Shown: piece by piece, positions 11,201 through 19,700 of the stretch | Layout of the letters: every line of letters starts with the position of its first letter | How positions within the stretch are numbered: the first letter of the stretch is position 1 | Virus record (IMG/VR): IMGVR_UViG_3300017727_000112 | Location: 1-28,424 of that record | DNA length: 28,424 nucleotides | Source of the DNA: a virus | Reading direction: 5' to 3' (one strand) | Made by a program: the position numbers and the translations under genes | Notes under the pieces: model-generated | Database searches by the model: none | Told to the model about the DNA's origin: nothing | Seen by the model: only the letters and a program-made list of their open reading frames with translations

Positions 11201-13252
11201 GATGAAGGCGGTGAAGATAACGATGAATCTACTATTACGATAGATTTAAATAATCCGAAAGTTTTTGGATCTGGATTGCTAATTAATGTAGATTCTGTTG
11301 TTCAAACTGATGTTATTGTTTCCGATATCGAATCTGGAACACTTAGTGCAGTTTCAATGACTGCCCCAACAGGAACGTTCCCAACATTAAATTCTTCTGG
11401 GACATCAACGTTATCTAATATTGTTTCCAATTCACTATCAGTTAGTTCAATTAATGGAAATACTATTACAGTAACAACATCTGGAACACTCCAGTTAAAT
11501 GGTGATATTGCTATTGGGTCCACATCACCAATTGTGATGTCTTCCACGTCTGGAGATATCACTACAACAGGAACTTTTAAAACTTTTAATAGTCTTAATG
11601 TTAATGATAGTCTTGTTATCTCAAATAATAATATTTCTTCTGCTGCAAATTTAGATATTAAATTTACTCCAGCAACAGGTAGAGTTGCTAAAATTGATTC
11701 TGTAAGTGCAATTACTATTCCTTCCGGTACTATTAATGAAAGACCTCCGTCTGGGGTTGTCGAAAATGGTTCTATTAGGTTTAATACTGATAGTAGTCAG
11801 TATGAAGGATATAGCGCATCCACAAATTCATGGGCATCTTTGGGAGGTGTAAGAGATATTGATGGAAACACTTATATCTTAGCAGAACTTTCGGCAGGAT
11901 CAAATGATAACATTTTATATTTTTATAATGATGGAAGCAACACATTACAAGTAAATTCTAACTCATTAGATTTTAGAACTGCTAAACAAATATCATCAAC
12001 AAAATTAGGTCTCCCAGCATATACCTTATGGAGTGCAAATACTGCAGTAATTGTTGGACAATATTTAAGATATAAAAATAATGTTTATGAAGTGACTTCT
12101 CCAGGAACAACTGCTTCTGCTGGAAATTTTCCAACTCACACTAGTGGAGTAGCGAACAGTGGATCATCACAACTTACATGGTCTGCTACTGCTGTATCTC
12201 CTCTAACGATTGATGAAGTAGAAGAACTCAGAATTGGTCCAGATAAAAATTGTGCATTAATTATTGGTCAAGAATTAAAATTAGATGATAATAAAATTTC
12301 TACATCTGTCCAGGATCTTATTATTGAACCAAATGCAGGAAAGCAGGTAATTGTTAATTCAACAACACATTTGAAAATTCCTGCTGGAACTGACAACGAA
12401 AAATCTATCGCTCCAGCTGGTCCAGGATCTATTAGATTCAACACCACAACTGTTCAGTTTGAGGGATATAGTGGTGCTAACTGGTCTTCTCTTGGCGGAG
12501 TAAGAGATGTTGATGGTAATACATACATCATTCCAGAAACTGCTCCTGCAGCAAATGAAAATATTTTATATTTTTACAATAATAATATTAACACTATTCA
12601 ATTAACAGAAACTGTTTTAGATTTTACAAGTATCGACACTATCACAACTAGTGGAGGAACAAATCTTGCTCTCGATACACAAACTCTTACATTAAATAGC
12701 AACGCTACAACTATAGACAATAGCGATTCAACTAGAACATTTATTAGCACCACAAAGCAATATCTTGATATCGGTCTTTCTTCTGGATTAAATACAGATC
12801 CTGTTCTTAGATTCGATGATCAAGGCGACATCTTTTTTAATACTACATTTGGGTCTGGTTCTTTTAATGGAGTTAAAATTTTTGACGGAGAATTAAAAGA
12901 ATTTGAATTAGCAGATTATAAAATTAGTTCTGCTACTTTTACATTAGACAAAGGCGGATTGGAATCATCTTCTGTAGTTCTTTATGATAGTACAACTTCA
13001 AAAGGTTGCAAAGTAACAGTTGTTTCCAAATCAGACTCAGGAAAAAGATCTATGGCAGAGTATTCTGTTATAGATAATGGCACTGATATTTTCTTCAATG
13101 AATATGCCTCTTTAAATACTTCTTCTGATCAATTCACATCAGCATTTGATTTTACTTCTTCAACAGAACCAAGAATTACAGTTACATTAACAGATGATCA
13201 CACTATTGCTGATATTATTAACTTCACCATACTAATTCAGGAACTTAAGTAA
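8264..13252 (+). CDS. 1662-residue modular fibre/adhesin virion protein with nested beta domains
   Basis: The N-terminus (about 1-100, MPAINVARTDTFEKQRLKIN...) looks like a virion-attachment region. Residues about 104-370 are tandem GxGY glycine-rich beta repeats (for example GVQLTGGNGSGAEVTITIA). A second, roughly 65-residue module with the pattern ITV.D......GMEV...ITLS appears four times: about 390-456, 463-522, 626-692 and 877-940. Residues about 817-983 form a cupredoxin-like domain interrupted by the last copy (H856, C971, H978 visible). A Y..N.Y..T..GTT...PTH module lies at about 1250-1309, and a roughly 97-residue block (GSIRFNT...GY...W.SLGGVRD.DGNTYI) occurs twice, at 1139-1237 and 1359-1454. 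The C-terminal 120 residues look like a closing beta sandwich. No enzymatic motif is visible. Its ATG overlaps the upstream gene by 14 nt, and the next gene starts 1 nt after its stop. Likely a secreted-side fibre or adhesin of the tail; exact partner unknown. Confidence 0.8.
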   Translation: MPAINVARTDTFEKQRLKINEIGSQIFSISEGGSDLSTGILKLGNGTRSNPALAFVNEETLGLYRPDIGTIGFIASSKKLFNISEAEVTSYRDLKIQQSILQTAGLSITAGGSNYDVGIYNDISLTGGTGAGATASITVEEFEGTLTNVGVNYLPGSYASVSISGGNGTGALVSFEVDGITGNITDQGSAYAPGNYTSVPLINGNGSGAIADIDIIGDTTITGNISNAGSGYEDGTYAGVQLTGGNGSGAEVTITIASNIIDSVQIASSGVGYQVGDVLSADPLFDSVGNGLNFSFTVASVVNTGYVSNVIILESGQNYQTGDILSIADSSVGSGGGSGFEFLITSSPGTVQNLQFSDRGTGYQTGDVLSIGSGITGLASTLKGQVFDVATTVSSGSASITVADTTGIIAGMEVTGSGESDVGTIATGTTVQSVNSGTSITLSANATGSGSITLAFTSQGTLEDIVVSSVVGVGINDLVTVTGGTGVIPAGTQVSGIDEVNNIISLSTTPTTAGSVVLSLVPVYGTPTTNLQFTVGNTGAVSDVSISDAGNGYSNDDVLSAEPNQLTQPIAYPVTNVAIDKISFTPSPSSATFSVGDILRLVDGDLQGFNIQTQPTITPTTTGPLTTTLDSNSLTINVSTTSGINVGDYVTGIGSDVGQLADSTVVANVVNGTTITLSTEPGISGAANLTFASDESGNFTNLATTSPNGSGATFNVVRSFDGQVTQVDLVQFGRFYQDLDTITIAGNLVGGTSPAHDITIQASSVTTNTDQPIHKIITSGGNTDYVYVGYGSTLSNGDELYVVGNTGTLYTVNTASDLQYRWFIDIGSGSVMTPNLTLYSGSTYEFDLTDSSNIGHEFILSEFRDGIHPPSNITGISANLDIATTSITVSDASNLLVGMEVIVTSGSGVLNPSTLIESIVGNVITLSELPATSGFSTLQFIGTEYTNGVVRSAAGLIISVIDTTPNLYYACSIGSSAHYDEGGEDNDESTITIDLNNPKVFGSGLLINVDSVVQTDVIVSDIESGTLSAVSMTAPTGTFPTLNSSGTSTLSNIVSNSLSVSSINGNTITVTTSGTLQLNGDIAIGSTSPIVMSSTSGDITTTGTFKTFNSLNVNDSLVISNNNISSAANLDIKFTPATGRVAKIDSVSAITIPSGTINERPPSGVVENGSIRFNTDSSQYEGYSASTNSWASLGGVRDIDGNTYILAELSAGSNDNILYFYNDGSNTLQVNSNSLDFRTAKQISSTKLGLPAYTLWSANTAVIVGQYLRYKNNVYEVTSPGTTASAGNFPTHTSGVANSGSSQLTWSATAVSPLTIDEVEELRIGPDKNCALIIGQELKLDDNKISTSVQDLIIEPNAGKQVIVNSTTHLKIPAGTDNEKSIAPAGPGSIRFNTTTVQFEGYSGANWSSLGGVRDVDGNTYIIPETAPAANENILYFYNNNINTIQLTETVLDFTSIDTITTSGGTNLALDTQTLTLNSNATTIDNSDSTRTFISTTKQYLDIGLSSGLNTDPVLRFDDQGDIFFNTTFGSGSFNGVKIFDGELKEFELADYKISSATFTLDKGGLESSSVVLYDSTTSKGCKVTVVSKSDSGKRSMAEYSVIDNGTDIFFNEYASLNTSSDQFTSAFDFTSSTEPRITVTLTDDHTIADIINFTILIQELK
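8573..9373 (+). repeat. Tandem GxGY glycine-rich beta repeats (protein-level), about 40-46 residues each
   Basis: About seven degenerate copies follow each other at residues 104-370 of the 1662-residue protein. Two alternating flavours are seen: an early type GSGYEDGTYAGVQLTGGNGS and a later type GTGYQTGDVLSIGSG. The copies share the G.GY, G..Y..V or GD.LS, and GG.G.GA elements. They probably stack as an elongated beta rod. DNA similarity between copies is low, so these are old duplications rather than recent direct repeats. Confidence 0.7.
9431..11083 (+). repeat. Four dispersed copies of a ~65-residue 'GMEV / ITLS' beta module
   Basis: Copies lie at about 9431-9631, 9650-9829, 10139-10339 and 10892-11083. 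Shared elements are a leading strand (SASITVADTTGIIAGMEVTG; ITVSDASNLLVGMEV; LTINVSTTSGINVGDYVTG), a middle G....GT.V..V element and a closing NGTTITLS or GNVITLS strand ending ...L.F. The second copy is the most divergent. I recognise it as a common beta module of phage structural proteins, though I cannot name a family with certainty. Confidence 0.65.
10712..11212 (+). other. Cupredoxin-like domain split by an inserted beta module
   Basis: Residues 817-983 of the 1662-residue protein. The first half (QYRWFIDIGSGSVMTPNLTL, GSTYEFDL, then GHEFILSEFRDGIHPP) and the second half (GTEYTNGVV ... PNLYYACS) together match the phage/marine cupredoxin-like domain, which normally runs DGTH directly into a GSEYTTGV-type strand and ends YYYC..H.GMGG. 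Here the two halves are separated by about 67 residues that match the ITV/GMEV/ITLS module. The terminal ligand loop is altered: C971 is followed by H978 instead of a C-x2-H-x3-M arrangement, so copper binding is doubtful. Confidence 0.55.
11678..11974 (+). repeat. Copy A of an intragenic duplication (GSIRFNT...SLGGVRD.DGNTYI block)
   Basis: Residues 1139-1237 of the 1662-residue protein. It shares with copy B the elements IP.GT...., NGSIRFNTDSSQYEGYSAS, SWASLGGVRDIDGNTYI and NDNILYFYNDG, ending in LDF. The two copies are separated by about 120 residues that contain the PTH module. Similarity is clear at protein level. Confidence 0.75.
12011..12190 (+). other. Small aromatic 'W..N..Y...NVYE.T..GTT..PTH' module
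   Basis: Residues 1250-1309 (LPAYTLWSANTAVIVGQYLR, then YKNNVYEVTSPGTT and FPTHTSGVA). The pattern resembles small carbohydrate-binding-like modules common in phage fibres. A second version occurs near the N-terminus of the long tail fibre at about 14361-14530 (PWASNIIVSENSYRYSQGN, then YQATNTGTTGTLPPTH). Sugar binding is inferred only from the aromatic pattern. Confidence 0.5.
12338..12625 (+). repeat. Copy B of an intragenic duplication (GSIRFNT...SLGGVRD.DGNTYI block)
   Basis: Residues 1359-1454 of the 1662-residue protein. It contains GPGSIRFNTTTVQFEGYSG, NWSSLGGVRDVDGNTYI and NENILYFYNNN, ending in LDF, and matches copy A along its whole length. Its core (G.I.FN/D....F.GY/WDG..W..L) is also echoed in the N-terminal parts of the three short fibres downstream. 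Confidence 0.75.
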
Positions 13253-13253
13253 A

Positions 13254-13754
13254 ATGACATCAAACTTACAAAAATTTGACTCCCTTGGTGGATTTTCTGT
13301 AGCAGAATTAATTCACGTTGACGACAAACATAATGCAAAAGAGTTTAACTCAATTGAAATGAAAAATTCGTTTCATTTAGATAGTAAAACTACAAATTAT
13401 ATTTTGCGAGGATTGAATACTTCTACTCTACAGTTAGATGATGTTGGCACATCTATTACTATCGATAGTAATACTATGAATTTTATTACTGGACATTTTA
13501 TTGGAGTAAATTCAACTGGTGTTGTCTACACTGGAAAAATTGAAAGTGCTGTTTATTGTAGTGGAGTTGGGGCAGTTTCAGAACTATCTAATATGTTAAC
13601 CATTATTAAACATGATGTTCCTGTTAGCGAGACTTGGAGTATCGAATCTTTTACGGCAACAAATCGTTTTAGTTATTCTACAGTAAGATCAGGAACTGTA
13701 CAAACAATTAAGTGGGCAGTATCCACAGAAGTTATCAGTATTGCTTGGGCTTAA
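13254..13754 (+). CDS. Conserved cyanophage virion-associated hypothetical protein (166 aa)
   Basis: Starts MTSNLQKFDSLGGFSVAELI and ends in a beta-rich segment with NRFSYSTVRSGTVQTIKWAV and STEVISIAWA. I recognise the overall pattern (KFD.LGGFSV, NF.EMKNS, YILRGLNTS, NRFSYSTVR, IKW..ST.V.SIAW) as a conserved hypothetical of T4-like cyanophages in the fibre region, without a known function. It is predicted soluble, beta-rich, with one cysteine near residue 104 and no membrane segment. It begins 1 nt after the stop of the 1662-residue fibre, so the two are almost certainly co-transcribed and translationally linked. A capping or tip protein for the neighbouring fibre is a reasonable guess, not shown by the sequence. 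Confidence 0.7.
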   Translation: MTSNLQKFDSLGGFSVAELIHVDDKHNAKEFNSIEMKNSFHLDSKTTNYILRGLNTSTLQLDDVGTSITIDSNTMNFITGHFIGVNSTGVVYTGKIESAVYCSGVGAVSELSNMLTIIKHDVPVSETWSIESFTATNRFSYSTVRSGTVQTIKWAVSTEVISIAWA

Positions 13755-13756
13755 TG

Positions 13757-13763
13757 CTAAATA
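13757..13763 (+). promoter_or_regulatory. Late-promoter-like CTAAATA box before the long tail fibre gene
   Basis: CTAAATA lies in the only larger gap (45 nt) of the left 23 kb, 36 nt upstream of the fibre ATG at 13800. It matches the T4-type late promoter (TATAAATA) in the variant form seen in cyanophages, and is followed by an overlapping TATAAT at 13762-13767. A Shine-Dalgarno-like GGGA stands at 13791-13794, five bases before the ATG, making this one of the few clear ribosome binding sites in the window. Confidence 0.5.
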
Positions 13764-13799
13764 TAATATAGGAAAAAAAGTCAAGAGCACGGGAACACC

Positions 13800-16700
13800 A
13801 TGAGTTTTCATATTAATTCCGACAAAGAAAAAATTAAGGGTGTAAACCCTAAACTTATCGGTGATAATGAGACTACTATTAGAGTTGGCGCGGGAGCTAA
13901 TGAACGAGAAGTAATGCGTTTAGAGCTAGATGCTCAGAGCGGATTACCTCGTATTGGTATTAATAGAACTGGTCAAAGAATTAACAATATTGATATTACT
14001 GCTGGTGGTTCTGGGTATACGTTAGCACCTACTGTTGTTATTGATCCACCACCGGCAGGTGGAACTCAAGCTCTTGCTTCAGCATTTGTTTTTGCAGGAG
14101 AAGTTGTATCAATTGCTGTCAATGATCCTGGTATTGGATATACTTCTGTTCCAAACGTTGTCTTTAATGGTGGTAATGGAGCTGGTGCTGCAGCGACTGC
14201 AGTTCGAGACACTGTTGATTTTGAACTTGATATCAATGGAGCTATCAGAACTTCAACATCTATCATTTCTGATACTGCAAGAATTCTCAACCTAGACATT
14301 GAGAATTTTGTTACTCCAGATTTGAATATGAGGGCACCAAACCTCAAAACATATATGAATGGCACTGGAACGCCATGGGCTTCTAATATTATTGTATCTG
14401 AAAATTCTTACAGATACTCACAAGGAAATATATACCAAGCAACTAATACTGGTACTACTGGAACACTTCCACCTACGCATAAAGATGGTATTGTATTAAA
14501 TGGTGATGTTAACTTTAAACATATTGGTTTTAGAGTATCTGATCCAAATAGTTTTAAATTTTTAGAAACAGGAGAATCTGGTGAGTTCCCACGTTCTATT
14601 ACTCCTCTCCTAGGTGATCGATCAGATAAGATTGCTACTACAGAATACGTCCTCAACCTGGCAACGAATGACGTTGGTGGTCGTGTTTATGTTTCGGCAC
14701 AAATTGGTTCTGATTTAAATGATGGTCGTTCTGCGGTAAACCCAGTTAGAACTATCAAGAAGGCAGCACAGATTGCGTGGTCCACTCCCGGTATTAAAGA
14801 GACCCTTATTGTTTCTGGTGGTGATTATGTAGAAGATAATCCAATCTCACTACCACCCGATTGCTCTGTTGTTGGTGATAACCTTCGTTTGGTTATTATC
14901 AGACCAGCTAACCTTGGAAAACACATCTTCAAGTTTGGTGATAAAAACTATGTTACTGGTGTAACATATAGAGATAGAATTGATGCCAATGGCGACCCAG
15001 TTGGAACTTGGGATTTTGCTATGGTCTTTGACGATAAGCAAAGAGTTCTTATTGATAATGAGGTAAATGGAGATTTTGGCGTAGAGTTTCCAATTGGTCA
15101 TCAAATTTTTGGACCAGAAAGATTCCGTATTGGATTTCAAAATAATACAGGATTGTCTTTATTACAATCGGGAATTCAAGCTGTAGGTTTAAACACTGGT
15201 GCTAGAGCATCTATTTTTGATGTTATTTTTGATACCACTACTGGAAATGATGCATATACTAGTGGTAGTATAGATGTACAAGTAAAGGCAGGTTCGCCAA
15301 TTCAAGGTGATCAATACAATTATGTGACGTCAGCAAGTACTGGGGGATCTTTATCTTTAACAATCAGTCAAACTGCTGGCGAAAATATTCTTAGATTTAC
15401 AACAGATCCAACTTCTACTATTCCAGTAAGTGCATATGTATATCTAGATGATGCCGATGACTCCAGTTTTACTCAAGGATATTATCAAGTAACAAGTATT
15501 GATGATACTAATGCCCCAACATATTGGGATGTTCAATTTATTGCTCTTCTAGATTCTTCTGACTGGGATACATCTCAAGCAGAAACGATTACAATTAATT
15601 CTGCAACTCCAGTTGTCAACACAATTGATACTATAAGTTTAAAATCTATTAGAGCTGAAGGTGAAGTTGTATCTTATGATGAAGATATTACTTCAACTCT
15701 TCCTATCTCTAGAATTGATTTCTCTTTACAGGGAGATCCAAGTATTACAACAGGAGGATTCCAAGAATCTCAATTTGGTAGTTCGGAAGATATTGGTGGT
15801 ATTGTATTCTACACAAGCGCACTAGTTGGTAGAACCAATACACACGAACTAAAAGAAGGTCAAGAAATTATTCTTGAGAATTTACCTACTTCAAATCCTA
15901 ATTTATCTTTCTTGAATGGCAAGCAAAGAATTTATAAAGTTCTAGAAGATGCTGATGGTCGTGCCAGAAGATTTGTAATTCCGAAAAAATTCCCGGCATT
16001 TACAGTTGCTAACTTTAATCCAGGTGAATTTGCTACAGTAAAATCATATACAAAAAGTGTTACTTTATCATTACTTAACTCACCAAACAAATTTCCTCTT
16101 GCATCTCCCGTCGAAAGAAGATATCAAGATGCTTGTCAGTTAATTAGAAACAATAGAGAGTTTATTGCTGATGAAGTAGTTGGTATTATTAACGATCAGT
16201 TTAAATCAGAATATTATTCTGTATACAATTTAGATGCAGTTAATAATACTTTTGATATTTTCCTAGGAACACTTGATCACCCAAACACATACGTTAGTGG
16301 CGGTACTATAACTTTTAGTGGTAATTCTTACAATATTAGTGATTTTGTATATGATACATCTATAACTGGTGTTGCTACAATTACTACTACTGCAGCTGCT
16401 ATATCTGCACTGTCAGAAGATGACACTGTTCAATTAGCAGATATCTTAATTTCTTGTTCTGCTGGTCAGAAAATTTACCCTGCATATAGTGCCCCAACAA
16501 ATTCAAACATTGGAACAAATGGAGATGAGCAGTGCAGACAAGATGTTATTCATTTTTTAAATGCTCTTGTTCGAGATCTTGAATTTGGATCCAACCACAA
16601 TATTCTTGAAGCTGCCGGTAAGTATGTTGTCGATGGTAAAATTGCATACATCGAAGATGAAATTTTACAAAATGTACGTGCCATTGAATATGCCAGAGAA

Positions 16701-19700
16701 TTGGCAATTTATGCAATGTGTAATTGGAGGATTAAGGATAGAACAATTAATGATCCTGTTTACACAGTAAAACATTCTACACTACCCAGATATATTGATG
16801 ATACTATAATTTCAGCAACTGCAGGTGATCCTGCATGTGATGATGTGAGATCTGCTATTGATACATTATCATATCTTTGGGCAGATGTTATCACAAATAA
16901 TGCGTCTGGAACATATCTCGATGCTGCTTATCTAATTGCTAAGAACGCAGATTTAATTGCGGATCAAGCACTAATCAATACAGAAACAACATATCCAACT
17001 TTAAATCTTTCAAACATTCGTCAAAGAAAATGTCGTAGAGATATTAGACTTGTAATTGAAGGTCTTGTAAGAGACTTAGTTCTTGGAGGAAACCATGGTA
17101 TTGTTTCTGCTGCAGAATCGTATTTTAGTGGAACTGTTCTTTCTGGAATTCCAGAAGCGCAATTGGATGAAACCAGATATGCATTCCAGCAAGTAAAAGA
17201 TCTTGCTATTGCAGCAATGCGTAATTGGTCCGATGGCGATGTTGTACCAACAACACCAACAGGATCTACATATGCTCCAACTACTGGAGTATTTACAGTA
17301 ACTTTCCCCAATCTTGCTATCATACCATCCCTTCAGGATAGGATTGCTTTTGCTGAAGGAGCTATTACATATAGTTGTGCTGCTAACGGTGGTGGTAATG
17401 ACGCAAGTCCCTATAGAACTGATCTAAATTTTGGACAAAGTTTCGCGCTTACAAATGTTTCATCTTCTGGAGGAAATACTACAATTACTGCTAATGTTGG
17501 AGTTGCTGGATCTAACACAGATGTACATACGTTCGTAAGTGCCTTATCAAATGGAACTAAAATTATTTACAATCCATTTGCTACCACTTCACCTATTCCT
17601 AAGTTTGAGGATTGGAGTATTCTTGAAGACAGTGCAAACCCATCTTGTGCTGCTATTGCTTCTGCTATCACAACATCATTAGCAACTTTCGATAGTATTT
17701 TAGAGTATGCTTCTGATACTGTTAATGGTTCTGCCCCCGGTTCTATTACTCAAACTTTTGGAACTTTATTTGATTTTGCTGCTATTATCAATTATCCAGA
17801 TAGTTTTATCTACGATTTTAATAATCAAAAAATGGCAGTTCGTGGTAGATTTGATGATCTACCAATCATTGAAGCATCACCATATACACAGAATGCTTCT
17901 ATTATTTCTTTCAGAGGTGGTGGTGGTGCTCTAATCGATGGAGACAAAGTTAAGCAACCTAACTGCCCCTTCGCTGGTCTAGAACCAGACGGAACAGCAT
18001 CGTTCCCCAATCAGGGTAAGTCGATGGTTGCTGCGGCATTCACGATTGTCTCCTTTGGTGGCACAGGATATAAAGTTATCAATGATGGTTATACCCAATT
18101 AGTTTCTGTCTTCGTTATCTTCTGTCAAGATGGTGTTCTTTCTGAATCTGGTGGATATGCATCTATTACAAACTCCGCCACAAACTTTGGTACGTTTGCT
18201 TTAAGAGGAACAGGTTTCCGTAAAGACGCATATGAGTTTGATGCAGGAATTATAAACACTGTTTCACAGACTCCAACTGGTAGAACAACTCTTCGTATTG
18301 GAGATATTGGAAGAGAACCATTAGAACATTACATTGTTAAACTTGATGGATATAGAAATGCAGATCCAGATAAAGAATTCTTTATTGATGCTGTATCTGA
18401 AGTTACTGTTGGTCCACCATTTTCTGCAACACTTACTATTGATGATGGTATAGGAAATGGTCTTTCTTTGATTAGAGAGTCTGATGGAGCTACTATCTCC
18501 GGTTTAACGGCACTGCAGCAAGCACTGACGCCTGCAGGAGCAACAAACGCAACTATAAGATTACACAGACCATCTATTGTTAATAGTTCTTCTCATACTT
18601 GGGAATTTGCTGGTTCTGGTAATAATTACCTTGCACTACCAGAGAACGGTGGAACTAAAGTTGAAGCAAATGAACAAGTTTCTGAAAATTATGGTAGAAC
18701 ATATGTTTCTGGTACTGACGAACTAGGAGACTTTAAAGTTGGTACATTCGCGAGAATTGAAAACAGAACTGGTAATATTACTTTCACAGGTACTGTTACA
18801 ATTTCGGAAGTTGAATTCCTGAAATTGAAAGGTGGCGATGTTGTTGTTACTGGTTTTGATAACTCTAATACTCTTGGTGGTGCCAATACCAGTGATTCTA
18901 AACTACCCACTCAGAAAGCAGTTAAGGATTATATTACCAACAACCTTGGTCCATATATCAACAAACCATATTCTACGAACGCTGTTCCTAGAGCACTAGT
19001 AGAACTTACCGACTCTGGTAAGATTTCCATTGACCAAATTCCAGCGTTAAGACCTTTCCAAGTCTTCACTGTTCCTGATCTAGCAGCAAGACTTGCTCTT
19101 GAAGGCGCACTTGCTGGTGACATTGCAATTCAACAGGGACTTGCTCCACTCAACTTTATTTCTTCTTCTATTGACACAGGCACCGATGAAATTACAATTC
19201 TAAATCATGGTCTTACCAATGCTAAGTTGGTTACTTATAGAGAAGTGACAGGAGCAACAGCACCAACACCCCTCAATAATGCACAAGAGTATTATGTAAT
19301 TGTTATTAATGCTAATACTATTAAGTTAGCAGCATCTGAGGTTAACGCAAATTCTAATACCGCCATTGATATTACTAATGCTGGTTCCGGAAGCCACATT
19401 TTAGAACCAGAAGGATCTACACAAACATTGATTCTAAACAATGATCTTGATAGTTTGTTCTTGGCATTTGCAGTAGATTCAAGTCTCGTATTTAATATAA
19501 ATGATGTTTATACAGGTACACCTTCCACAGGTAGAATTCAAGCTACAGAATATAGAGAGGGTGTAGTTCACAAAATTAACATCTCAAACGGTGGTTCTGG
19601 ATATACAGTTGCCCCTACTGTAAGTATTAGTGGTGGCAATCCTGTTAGTGGTGCTGTTCCAGCATCTGCGACATGTAGCATTGCTAACGGCGAAGTTGTT

